Position numbers and translations under genes: made by a program. 64,000 nucleotides of DNA from Mesostigma viride (Eukaryota; Streptophyta; Mesostigmatophyceae; Mesostigmatales; Mesostigmataceae): NCBI GenBank assembly GCA_009746045.1, contig RPFO01000176.1:2501-66500 (forward strand). The letters run 5' to 3'. Shown piece by piece: positions 21,030 through 31,497 of the stretch (position 1 is its first letter; each line of letters begins with the position of its first letter). The notes under the pieces are model-generated. The model did no database searches. It was given only the letters and a program-made list of their open reading frames with translations, and had not been told where the DNA came from.

Positions 21030-22488
21030 CAGGCATACTGCCAACAATCTGCCAACGGCGTGGTCACAGGACAGTCATGGGTTAGTCACAGGAAGGGGGA
21101 TGGGGCCAGCCAACCCTGTCAAGGTGTAGGGGCTAGGGCATCTCAAACCCACAAGACAACAAGGCCAGACAGGCTCCCTCCATAAGATGTTCCTGTGAGA
21201 CCACACAACATGGATTAATCCTTGACAGCCATAAGGTTGCAGATTGATGTCAAGCAGCGGTAAGGCTGACGAGGTCAACACAAAGAGAGCTCACAGGTTC
21301 TCCTAGGTTAAGACTCTCAGCAACAGTATCACAACCCATCCTAGGTACAAAAATTGTCCATTGATCCAGAACGCTGTTGTACTGTGGGCAGCTCAAGGGC
21401 GGAAGGGTCCGTCAGCACAGAGAAATACTCAAGAGCTGTAGCAAGACCCCTTGCATCATGTACAACAAAGGTGAGTGAGTAGGCACTCAGGGTACAGATG
21501 CTAGCATACTGTTGTACGCAATTAACTCAATCAGAGAGAGGCTCTCGATCAGGCAGGTATGAGAGGATATCACAAAGTCCACTCACGCAAGGCAGCAAGA
21601 TAGACAAAGAAATGAACAGATGTGAGAGGTGAGATCTTCCCAAGACAAGGATTAGCAAGGAAAGATCAGAAGGGGGTCAAGAGGACAGTGACAAGGATCA
21701 ATAACAAAGGCAAGCCATTGACAAGCAGTGAGGAGTTAGAGCAACCAACGTCACCGGTTAACTCCACACTTAATGAATGCTCGTCTGCATCCCTGTTATG
21801 ATAGCCACAAAACGTCCTTGACACACCCTATAGCAACTCTGTTCATGATGTCCACTGCTCCAAAAGATGCACACCATTAGGCCACTCCATAGGCCTTGCG
21901 AATACTCAAAGCTCTCATAACTGTGAGAACCGAAGAAGGTGAGTACTCTAGGTATGCACACAGTCTGTATATCTGGTGCACTGGAGTCACAGACTGCACA
22001 CGGAGAGAGAGAGCTTGACAACAGGGAAGCACATGAAGAGTATGACTCCCACTGTTTCTGACCATAAGAACTTCATCAGTTGTCAGCAAAGAGCTAACAA
22101 GAAAGGCTTACATGAAGAGAAAGCCCAAGTGATAGAAGTCCAGGTCACTAAGGAAAAAGCATAAAAATTAAAACTCAGCCATGGCATACTGGCACAGCAT
22201 TTATCCTCAGGCAAGCTCTAATAAGACTGCAAACAAACAAAACCACGTGGGGATTCTGGTATATCCAACACTGGGACAGAATACAGATGCTAGTGACTGC
22301 TTTCATGCATGACTGAAAAACAACTGTCACGCATCTATCAACCAACTGTACACCTTTCCATAATAAGGCAACCAGGGGCAACTGTATAGACGTCATCCAT
22401 GATAAGCACAACGTCTACACCATCCCAATGGCCACAAGAAAGATGTAAACCTGGGTGACTGACGTAAGAGTTAGGCACTTGGAATCTA

Positions 22489-22700
22489 CAGGCAGCCTTG
22501 GCAGGGTTAGGAGAGAAACAAACTATTTTCTCCCAACAGGCAGCCGTAGCTAGTACTGCAGAATATAGGCGGCCTTGGCAGGGTTAGGAGACAAACAAAG
22601 CTGGGGTCTCCCAACAGGCGACCTAAAACTAGAACTAAACAGTACAGGCAACCTTGGCAGGGGCAGGAGACAAACAAACTGTTTCTCCCAACAGGTGGCC
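22489..22700. repeat. Three diverged tandem stem-loop units
   Basis: Units at 22489-22544, 22567-22623 and 22646-22700, each with TTGGCAGGG, AGGAGA, a variable loop, then TCTCCCAACAGG. The AGGAGA and TCTCC sides pair in every unit while the loop changes in length and sequence. Confidence 0.8.
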
Positions 22701-25035
22701 TATAATACTATATAATACTGTATGGCCTAAATCAGGTGACAGGGAGACTGTTAGTGGCTCCCCTAAGCAGCAGGTCTTAACCAAGACACAGGGTGACAAG
22801 AGTCAACACGTCACAGCCCACGTGTCTAGGACAAGCCAGCTATAAAACTATGACTACAGCAGATTGCTAAAAGGCACTATTGCCAACCTGAGTCATCAAG
22901 GGCAGACGTAAAGTACGTCCTATGCAGCGAACTTGATGACCATACTCCTTATGGGACCCAGTGAACAAGCATCCTTTCTACAAAAAAAAAGAAGAAAAGG
23001 AAAGACTTGACCCTGCCCATTACAATGTTCTCAGCAGTGAACCAAATAGCTAGTTCACGCAATCAAGGCACCTCATATGTGTGCAAGACCAGAGAACATG
23101 CAAAGATGCGCCCAAGGAGGCACTGCAGAAGCATGCACTCAAAAGAGGCACCGCAGTAGCTACCTACAGCTGCAAGATGTCTATGCAACTGAAGAGCCTG
23201 GTGCACGTCATACTATCTATAGAGTGCAGTACTCTATCACATCTACAGAGGCAAGCCAAGCCACAGATGCAATAGAGCACAGCATCCATAGATAATACAA
23301 GTGCCCGTGACTACCCAGGACAGGGGTACATGTTTCAGCCTGCACCAAGAAATAACATTGAATGCTGGCTGACCCAAGTCCTGGTTGTATTCTAAATAAA
23401 CTACTGACTATCAAAACCATCCTGGAATAGATAGCCTTTCTATTACTACTAACTATCTGGCTGTGTGCTGGTACGTGCCAGAACCATGCACAAGGTGTCT
23501 GGTCAGATCCACACCCTCCCAGAAAATTTTTACGGTGGGTCCCTACAATGTACCAGATACACTACTACAGGGCAGTGACAGGCACCAATCAAAACATGTA
23601 CTCCACGCAAGCCAATGGTGAGTGCTAAAAGCTCAGACTCACACAGCAATGCTAAAACGCTCAGCAACAGCAGCGACGCGACCTGTGGCCGGAATACCTC
23701 CGCCATAAGCAGGACCCCCAGAAGCCCAAGGTGTACTGGAGGGGCGGGGACCTGATGATCAACCACAAGATGTGGACGCCCCCAGCGGGCTAGAATAATA
23801 GCCCTAGCTTGTAACCATTGGCGTCACTGCCGCTAAGGCAGCCATGCCTAGACTGTTGCCTAGCTGTGCCAACACACCTAGTCACGTGCCGCCAACGCAC
23901 GGTACACAACCAGCAGCCATAGCCTTAGCCTAGTCCTAGTACAGCCATGCTACGCCCTGGCTATGTTCAGATTACTTGCCCACGCTCCTTGCTATGATAT
24001 GCTCACATGGGTCTTATTGCACCCACAGTTTGCCGGATCGTTAGCCTGTCCTTTTAGCTAGCCGCGCCCGATTGCAGCTGTGGCATGCCTTTGGCATGAA
24101 GGAGACTGGGGGTCTCTGCCCTTTCTCCTGTAGTGCACACACAGGGATTAAAAGCACTTCGGTGCTCCGTGACTCCCCAACGGGAGCACGAGTTTAATTA
24201 ATTAATTAATTAATGCTAAAACAGCATCACAGGCATGGAATAATGTAATGATGGGAACAACTAGGTTGTTCTCCTCCCACCCTATGGGGGAAGAAGCCAG
24301 CACTCCCTAACTAGGCATGCAGGTGTCAGGCACAACACCTTTAAGGTGTCCGCAGTATGACAGCACACTTTGAGAGACATGGGACTGTCACCCTTTTTAC
24401 AAGCCATGACTAGAACAGGGAAAAGACCTTCCTCCAAACTGCTTACAGGACTGGGTCTTCTCCATTCTAGCATCATGGTGGTGAGCAGTCAAGAAAAATG
24501 TCTCATCCCCTAGGCATCTCTTCTGCAACCAAAAGAGATCACCAGGTGCCCACCTGCTTTTCAAGATGTTGGCCTAGCAGATGCCGTTGCAGCAAACGAC
24601 GCTGTCGCCACAACCAGAAGTCGCTGCTACAGCCAAACGGCGGCGCTAGAGCGAAAGGTTGTTGCCGAAACATGAAGATGTTGTCACTAAAACTGGCAGA
24701 TGTAGTCGTTGAAAAAGAAGGCATTGTCACGACTGGAAGAACTCGTTGCCACCACCACACTGTGTCGGCTGATTGTTGTTGGCGTGTAGAGCTCGTTGCC
24801 GTTTCAGCGGGTAGGGCAGATTGACGCACTGTCGAATAGTCAACACTGAGCAGCAGAATCACTTGAGTTGGCTGGTCTGGTGCGTTAGGTTGGGAATGCT
24901 ATCGTTCTTGTTCTTCCCTCGGTAGAAAAAACGTTGGTAGGCGGAAATGGTTGATATATACTGAAAGAGTCAGTACACGGAAACTCGTCCCATGCTTTGA
25001 TAAGTCTGTTCAGAGGTCAAACCTCCGATTAACAA

Positions 25036-25772
25036 TGTAACAGAATAAAATGGTGGCCTCTGCTCCACTAAATGCACAGATCTTTTACCTCCTGTCATTA
25101 AAGACAGAACGGACTTATCAAACCCCAAGAGACAGGGGAGATTCCTAGCACTCTCCAGGAATCGTAGAGGGTGGTCGTTTCCCGTCTAGAGGCCATTCCT
25201 ACGAGACGGTACTTACGCGGTAGAGAGCGGTGGTCCCCTTTTGGTCGGGCGTCTCTCTGCTTGTTCATACAGACACAAGACTTCCTGTCTATCGGATATG
25301 GCTGTCCAATAACAGGGCCTGAAGTGAGCATGTTTGGTTATTAGAAATAACTTCACATAATTGGGGGTATCCGCGTCATGGCTATGGTGACAAACAGGCA
25401 AAGCTTATGTCCCCGCCGACACAGAGGAGTCCAACGCAATCCTACAGGTCTCAGCCAATCAGAACGCAGACGAACCGGTAAGGTTCTCTCTCTGTATGCT
25501 TTACACCCCTAACTTACGAAAGATACTAACTGACATCTGACAGTCAGATTACACATAGTAGATTCCAAGGTGCTGTCCCGTACCGTCCAGGGCCCAACAC
25601 AAAGGACCATCAAAAGGGCACTCCGCATATAAGTCCCAAAAAGTCAAGTCAGGCCAGGAATCATTACACTTTGGCCGTACAAAAGACTCAGCCATTTACA
25701 CTGAACGCTGAACTCCAAGTTCACGTCCACTTGGATGTAACAGTATACACACTGTCAGAAAATACTGTTACA
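25036..25772 (-). repeat. LARD-like element 5' LTR
   Basis: 737 bp, partner of 17822-18554, followed on its outer side by the AACCC target duplication and the rest of element S copy 2. The primer-binding site, expected just inside on the minus strand, does not begin with the usual TGG and was not identified. Confidence 0.92.
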
Positions 25773-25868
25773 AACCCGGTACCCCAGGAGCGAACGCCAA
25801 TCTTAGTTAAGTAATGCGATACGCATTACTTTTGCATACTTGCATTACTTAACTATCGCATTACATAC

Positions 25869-26130
25869 TTAACTAAGATTGGCGTTCGCTCCTGGGGTAC
25901 CGGGTTCGAATCCTCTCGGAGGCACGGAAATATTTGCGGCGGGTAGGCCTGGGAGGCCAAGTCGAAATATTTGTGGATTTCTATGTTTGGCGGAGGCCGG
26001 GTAGGCCAAGTCGAAATAGGAATTACGGCGCGAGGCTGGGAATAGCCGAGTCGTAACTAATCGAGTCACCTCGGTAACGAGAGGTGTGTGCGGAACGCCG
26101 GATTTCCCCACGCGGCCCAATTTTAGTTAA
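25869..26130 (+). mobile_element. Element S, copy 3
   Basis: Full-length copy in the opposite orientation to copies 1 and 2, with box-B-like GGGTTCGAATCC on the plus strand. Flanked on the left by rearranged GCATTAC/GTAATGC palindrome pieces and on the right by the 42-bp palindrome. Confidence 0.82.
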
Positions 26131-26141
26131 GTAATGCGTAT

Positions 26142-26183
26142 CGCATTACTTTTGCATACTTGCAAGTATGCAAAAGTAATGCG
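26142..26183. repeat. Perfect 42-bp palindrome
   Basis: Two exact 21-bp arms centred at 26162/26163, sharing the core TTGCATACTTGCAAGTATGC with the palindrome at 17261-17324. Confidence 0.93.
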
Positions 26184-27178
26184 TATCCCCTATTGTAACT
26201 ACGATTTACGAAGCCCCAAAACTTTGGCCGAGGCCGTAGGCCGAAAGTGGGGCCGTCCCACGCGCCCCCTAGCGCGGGAGCGGACGACGTCCAGGACCGT
26301 AGCGAGATGGCCAATCGGCGTAGTACAAAGAAAATCCCCAAACCTTGGAGATCGAGTCTCACATCTCCTGAACGGGTGCTGAAACGCTGAACATGTTCAG
26401 ACTTTTGCGGGCAGGTGGGGCGTCTCGCCAATCCGCGCGGCCTCAGGACATTACGGCGCGTTGACTATTTTAAGCGTCAAACAAGCTACTGGCGAACCGA
26501 TATCTGTACTAAAACTTTTCGGAGTACAGGACGTGGGATGTGAAATTTGATAAGCAAGCGAGACGAAATGACAGTTACGTGCTGAACGGAAACGTTCACA
26601 TCTGAACAGGGGAAATAGAATCAAACGAGACGGAATTTTCAGTTACGAACGAAAACGTTCATAGCGTTGCTGAACGGAAACGCAAAATTATATTTAGTAT
26701 ATCGAATGGTATGCGGAAATTGATTGTGGTTCAGTCCGAGCGGAGAAATTTGTCAGAATTTCACTGGAGATACGACCGTAACGACTAACGAAATTTCCAA
26801 GTATCTGACGCTGAAATATCTCTAAAGTATATCGAATGGTATGCTGAAATTCATTGTCCGAGCTGAAAATTTGTCAGAATTTCATTTTCCATACGAACGT
26901 GACGAAGTTTCCAAGTATCTCACGCTCGGAGAGCTTCCACGGTGTTCACGGGGAAGGGTCCGTTGCGCGTGGCGCACGGAGACGGTTCGTCCCGGTCGGA
27001 ATCGTCCGCGCCCGCGCGTCCTCCGTGGAAGGGTCTTGGCGCGTCGCGCGGGCCGGTGCGGTTGGCGCCCAGAAGGTCGACTATCGGCCTCTGGGCCGCT
27101 AGCGGCGAGTCACGTCCTCTCAAGTCGGGGAGGGGGGGCGATAGCCCCCCCTCCCCCACTTTTTTCTTGTCGCATTAC
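26184..27178. other. Unidentified 1 kb insert between S copies 3 and 4
   Basis: No convincing gene. It contains a partial tandem duplication of about 131 bp (26697-26826 against 26828-26935, starting GTATATCGAATGGTATG), a GC-rich 3' part (26935-27120) and a strong terminal hairpin with a T run at 27126-27166. The overlapping short frames are chance. Confidence 0.6.
27126..27166 (+). terminator. Strong GC hairpin followed by T6
   Basis: A stem of about 13 bp (GGGGAGGGGGGGC / GCCCCCCCTCCCC) with a four-base loop GATA is followed by ACTTTTTT. A T run of this length can terminate RNA polymerase III; the hairpin may equally be a transposon end. No promoter was identified upstream. Confidence 0.45.
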
Positions 27179-27437
27179 TTAACTAAGATTGGCGTTCGCT
27201 CCTGGGGTACCGGGTTCGAATCCTCTCGGAGGCACGGAAATATTTGCGGCGGGTAGGCCTGGGAGGCCAAGTCGAAATATTTGTGGATTTCTATGTTTGG
27301 CGGAGGCCGGGTAGGCCAAGTCGAAATAGGAATTACGGCGCGAGGCTGGGAATAGCCGAGTCGTAATTAATCGAGTCACCTCGGTAACGAGCGGTGTGTG
27401 CGGAACGCCGGATTTCCCCACGCCCAATTTTAGTTAA
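27179..27437 (+). mobile_element. Element S, copy 4
   Basis: Same orientation as copy 3, lacking four bases near its right end. It is followed by the 19-mer GTAATGCAATACGCATTAC at 27438-27456 and then by copia-1 coding sequence, so it marks the right edge of the insertion cluster. Confidence 0.82.
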
Positions 27438-27462
27438 GTAATGCAATACGCATTACTTAACT

Positions 27463-28240
27463 GTATTCTCATCCTCTGCTGCCATAGGTTCAATTCCAAT
27501 GTAGCCTGACCATTCATCCACAGCCACCAAGTAAGGCAATTGCCTGTAATTGGTGAAGTAGAGGATATCAGCTTGTAGATTACCCCTACCATCTGCAGGA
27601 TGCTTTGCATGACGTTTGAAAGGCTTGTTAGCACACAATTGGCACACACAATGTTCTCTGACATCTTGATAAGCCTGCCAGAGAGCCTTGTTATTAATGG
27701 CTTGAACAAGCCTAATGGCATTGTTTCCATGGCCACAGGCATCATGCAAACTCTTAGCCAAAATCCTAAGATTAATACAATCATTAGGTGATGGCTCTTC
27801 AGGACATGGATAGGCATCCACGTTCCTGGCAGAGCAAGAGTCCAAGTTTTTATTATCAATACAACAAGGATTATTGCTCTGAGGAGCTTGACTGTTAACA
27901 ATATCAATGGGTGCTTGGCTACAAGCAGGAGCTGCACCACATGTATTGTTCACAGATATGTTGCTCACTTGGGCAACACTGTGTGGCATCTGTCTACAAA
28001 CAGGAGCAGATCCACATGTATTATTTACAGAAAGAGTTCCCTCTGGGGTACTCTTTTTATTCCAGGCATGGATAGGAATGCCACAAACAGGGGCACTTTT
28101 ACTGCTGCTCACTGGGGCAGCTATACGGTCATTAGGAGTTACTGCTGGAGCCCCTACCACCTGGCAGGCCTCTTCTGCCACGAAACCACTCTCATCAACG
28201 TCCATAAGGACGCTGTAGGGGTTATATAAACAGAGAGGAT
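27463..28240 (-). pseudogene. Copia-1 pol N-terminal part: integrase zinc domain and first catalytic Asp
   Basis: Open in the -1 frame relative to gag, overlapping its end. A cysteine-rich leader with two near-repeats (SVNNTCGSAPVC / SVNNTCGAAPAC) is followed by an HHCC zinc domain (LHDACGH ... CVCQLC) and the first integrase Asp (NLQADILYF). It ends at the insertion; homology resumes at 17260. No protease motif lies upstream of the integrase. Confidence 0.85.
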
Positions 28241-28243
28241 CAT

Positions 28244-29490
28244 CTAGTTTTTCTGCTGCTGCTTCCTCTTGCGGCCATGAGAGTTACTGCCACCCCGCGG
28301 CTGAGAGGCATCACCACCACGCGGCTGGGAAGCGTCACCACCACGCGGCTGAGAAGCGTCACCACCACGAATGGCACCGCTCTTGACGGCTTGGGAGATC
28401 TGCTGCAGCAGCTTGAGCACTTCCATCTGGGTATCCTTGGGTCCAGCGCCAGCCTTACTCCTGCAGGCAGATGCAACATGACCAGGATTGCCACAAGACT
28501 TGCACTTGCGAAAGTAGCAATCCTTAGCCAGATGGTTAGTCTTGTTACAAAAAGTGCAAGGAGGGAAGGACTCAGAATTAGCGACAACCTTACCCTTACA
28601 TGCGCGGCGTGTGTGCCCGGGCTGCCCGCAGTTGTAGCAGAAGATTTCCCGTTGCTGCTCCATCACCATGGCGACACGAGGCACCTCCGCGGCACCTCCT
28701 TCTCTGGAAACACGGGTTTGGTTCGTCAAGAGCTCCTTGAGGTGAGCTCTGCATCGGTGAGTGTCGCTCAGGTAACCGCGGCAGTTGGCGACCAAATTCC
28801 GCTTCTCGGACTCAGATAAAGCACAGTTTTGGATCCATCGGAGATTGACCGCCTCGTCAGGCCACCGGAGCCCCTGCTTCTCCAGCGTGTCGTAGTAAGA
28901 GTTGAGGTGCTCGATGATGGTCTGCCCGGGCTTTGGCTTTGCATCTACAAATTCCTCGATCTCGTCGCAGGTTTTGGTAGTAATAGATCGGAGAAAAGTC
29001 TCCCTTGCTCGACGCAGAAACTCAAACGGCGACCACCGCAGAGGTAACTTGCGCGCGATCCAGCAATGAAATCCACTCCGGATGGTTCTTTTCACGGTCT
29101 CCCAACGGGGTACCGCGAAGAAATTCCAGCCAGTCCGGAATAATGTCTCGGTTGCCCGCGAGCCTGCGGAAAAACGGCCCAAGCGAAGCTACAAAACGAT
29201 CCCGGTCTGCTTGAATAGCACCAGGTACCAGCGGGGCTGGAACCCACTTCTTGATCGCCGACAGCAGCTTCGCCTCCTGAAGCAAGCTCTCCCGCCGAAG
29301 CACCTTATCACGCTTACGCTGGTTGTCACTACTAGTACGTCCCTGTCCGCAGCCCTCTTCCCGGGGCTGGTCGGACATATCTGTATTGTCATCCCCGTGC
29401 TCGCCTGGGCCAGGGTTGACAGAAATCTGAGCTGGTCCGTGCTCACCAGGGCCAGACCGCGGCTCTGAAAGATCGTCGTCCGAAGACATC
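28244..29490 (-). pseudogene. gag: Copia-1 gag with three CCHC zinc knuckles
   Basis: Begins at an ATG near 29490 (MSSDDDLSEP), reads to about 29060, then continues in a second frame (to 28244), so one frameshift lies near 29050-29080. The C-terminal part has three CX2CX4HX4C knuckles (CYNCGQPGHTRRAC, CTFCNKTNHLAKDC, CKSCGNPGHVASAC) and three copies of RGGDASQP from a 24-bp tandem repeat (about 28309-28372), ending in a basic KRKQQQKN tail. It binds element RNA in the virus-like particle. Confidence 0.88.
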
Positions 29491-30411
29491 GAAATGAATA
29501 CAAGTTGCAAATAAACGGAATGCGATGGAAATCAGAAAGCATGGAATGAACGTTCTCTTTATTGTTCTCATACGTTATTGCTGTTGTTGCATAATTCGTC
29601 TTCGTTGCGCATAAGAACCTGTTGCGCTTGGTACCTTCATCAGTCTTGCTGGATATCCTACGTGGACTTGCACTCCATGTAGTTCAGTGCATGCCGCGTG
29701 TTAGATACTTCTAGAATCCTCTAGAAGGTTCCAAGGCATGGATGCGCATATGATTGGACGATAGTCGGCTCAGTCCTCTTGACAGGACTACACCGGCCCT
29801 AGACCAGCCGGTGACGTGGAGGCCAGGGAGACGCCCACACATTCTACGTGGCGTTATCCCATTGGCGAGTACTAGTGAAGTACAGCCATTGGTCCAATAC
29901 TACAATAAAGTATATTGTAGTAATCTGTACAAGATCCCCTATCTCTGAGGACCCATGTGGACCCTAGATGGGTCTCCAACCAACTCCAGCCATTCTTTCC
30001 CTTGTGAAAGTGATGAGGCTTAGATGTATTCATTGATGTTCGGCCGCACCTGGCCAGCTCACTTTCACATGTGAGGGCAATGGAGACTCACTTGGGTCTT
30101 ATTATTGAACCTATGGCAGCAGAGAATGAGAGGGCCCTGACAACTTGACGACATGCCACGGCTCACGCTTTGACACGTCCCAGCCATATTGCAACATAAA
30201 AACCACTAAAAGGTGCCAGGAATCTGGCGATGCGCAGCACGGAATGGCATGCTACCAGCTGGCGCTAATTGCACGGAAAGAAGCCGAAAACTTGTGTTGA
30301 TAACCCAGTAAGGAAGCGAACCATTCATAGGGTGACGCCGAGCACACGATTGTACCATTACTGGCATTGTCCTTCGCCCAGCGGCGCAACAAATTAAAGA
30401 ACAACCTTCCA
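29491..30411 (-). other. Copia-1 leader and probable 5' LTR
   Basis: 921 bp without a gene. On the minus strand an AATAAA lies at 29558-29563, about 70 bp before the gag start, as expected near the end of an LTR. Its outer border could not be placed because no matching 3' LTR exists in the window. Confidence 0.5.
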
Positions 30412-30427
30412 TGGAATAATATATATA

Positions 30428-30926
30428 TATTAAAAATATAATTACTTACAGCAGAGTGAAATCACTCAAACCAAAGCAAACGCCCAGCTATACACCTATA
30501 TACAGAGCCATGTCAAAGCTCTATACTACCATAAGACCAATGGAAACGCCTAACGGGAGGAACCTAATAGCCCTGCTGCACCGCAAAATCAGCCCGCGTA
30601 CGGCGGAGCATGATGTCAGCCATGGCCCGAGTCAGCGCCACCGACAAGCGCTGACGCCAATATGACGTCCAGGTCCGCGCCGACCATGGGGCCCGCTGGC
30701 CCTCCAGGTCCAGCCGGTCCTCCCGGAGCCGGCAACACTCCTTGAAGAAGGCGGAGGTCAGGGGCCCCATGGCCCCAAACTCCTCCAGGACAAAGGGCAC
30801 CACACGATGGTGCCCGACGTCGCCGTAGGCCAGGAGCGTGGCCCGCTCCGCCCGGTCCGCCGTGTAACCTGCCGTGAGGGAGGCCCCAGCCACGTGGCTA
30901 AGAGCCAAGGGCCGCGCCACCGAAAC
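30428..30926 (-). mobile_element. 5'-truncated LINE copy with target-site duplication
   Basis: 499 bp flanked by the 15-bp duplication GGAATAATATATATA (30413-30427, 30927-30941). It encodes the last about 100 residues of a LINE ORF2 (PFVLEEFGAMGP ... TWTSYWRQRLS) with a stop at 30564, then a 3' UTR ending in an A/T-rich tail. Two shorter copies with the same 3' end occur at 45702 and 48448. Confidence 0.88.
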
Positions 30927-30941
30927 GGAATAATATATATA

Positions 30942-31497
30942 CTAAGACGCGTGCGCATCGATATAATCCCGCGAGCCTGGAGAGTGTCTTACCGATCATG
31001 ACGGAAATCTTGCCGAAACCCAGCAAACTTTTTAAAGCTTTACCAATCACAATTTAAACGCATCCTTGACGCTAAGTAAAGCCCATAAAACCTGACAATC
31101 ACCGCCACCAGCGTGCATTCTAGTAATTTATCCCTCTCGACGAAAACTTCAGATTGGACCCCCGTGGCGATGGTCATCAATAAAATCATCGACACTGCAA
31201 AAGGCGCGAACTCCGCTACGAATTAATATCATAAACTCATCGTCTTTAAGATTCGCACAGTTTCTCTACATTCCGTAGAGCTATCTTTTTCTACTCTGCC
31301 TGAAAGCACGTCGCCATGGCCAGCTCCGGTAGGGGTGCGCGCACCGTGCACCACTTTTTCACGGTACGGACGGGTACCGCGAATTTTTTCGGCGCCAAAA
31401 AATTCGCGCCGGGACCAGGCCGGGACCAGGTCGGGACCAGGTCGGGACCAATCAGCACGAAGTGACTGAATTCATGGACTCCAAGTATTAACCAACG
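30942..31497. other. Spacer with an 11-bp tandem repeat
   Basis: No gene seen. About four copies of CGGGACCAGGT lie at 31408-31450. The remainder is unremarkable. Confidence 0.6.

Larger units (their letters stand above)
18566..25035 (-). other. Non-coding interior of the LARD-like element
   Basis: 6.47 kb without a recognisable gene. It holds three arrays of short repeated stem-loops (20146-20230, 20859-21029, 22489-22700), a small repeat of the AAAGGCGTCGACCAC type near 19384-19421 and a (TTAA)n tract near 24193. A 107-codon minus-strand frame lies about 170 bp inside the 5' LTR (24862-24539); it resembles nothing I recognise and may be chance. Confidence 0.8.
17822..25772 (-). mobile_element. 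Large coding-free LTR retrotransposon derivative (LARD-like)
   Basis: 7951 bp with near-identical terminal repeats (17822-18554 and 25036-25772), ends TGTAACAG...CTGTTACA, and a 5-bp target duplication AACCC (17817-17821, 25773-25777) splitting element S copy 2. A purine tract (read on minus: GGGGGGAGGAA) abuts the left LTR, so the element runs on the minus strand. The 6.5 kb interior has no frame longer than about 136 codons and no gag, protease, integrase or RT motif. It must be mobilised by another element's enzymes, if at all. LTR identity implies recent insertion. Confidence 0.9.
12250..30200 (-). mobile_element. Copia-1: copia-like LTR retrotransposon, minus strand, split by nested insertions
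   Basis: Reading right to left: leader/LTR-like DNA (about 30200-29491), gag (29490-28244), integrase N-terminal half (28240-27463), a 10.2 kb insertion cluster, integrase C-terminal half (17260-16411), protease-like domain and RT start (16410-15405), a TTAA insertion, RT and RNase H (13678-12313). Joining the pieces across each insertion gives continuous homology to copia-2. The 3' LTR was not identified; the element stops against a gypsy LTR fragment. Confidence 0.88.

Noticed and set aside
26841..27256. Overlapping GC-rich frames at 26.8-27.3 kb
   Set aside because: Several frames are open at once because of base composition; no domain is visible.
28240..28260. -1 ribosomal frameshift site at the copia-1 gag/pol overlap
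   Set aside because: Pol is in the -1 frame and GAAAAAC precedes the gag stop, but it is not a canonical X XXY YYZ heptamer, and copia-2 does not share the arrangement.
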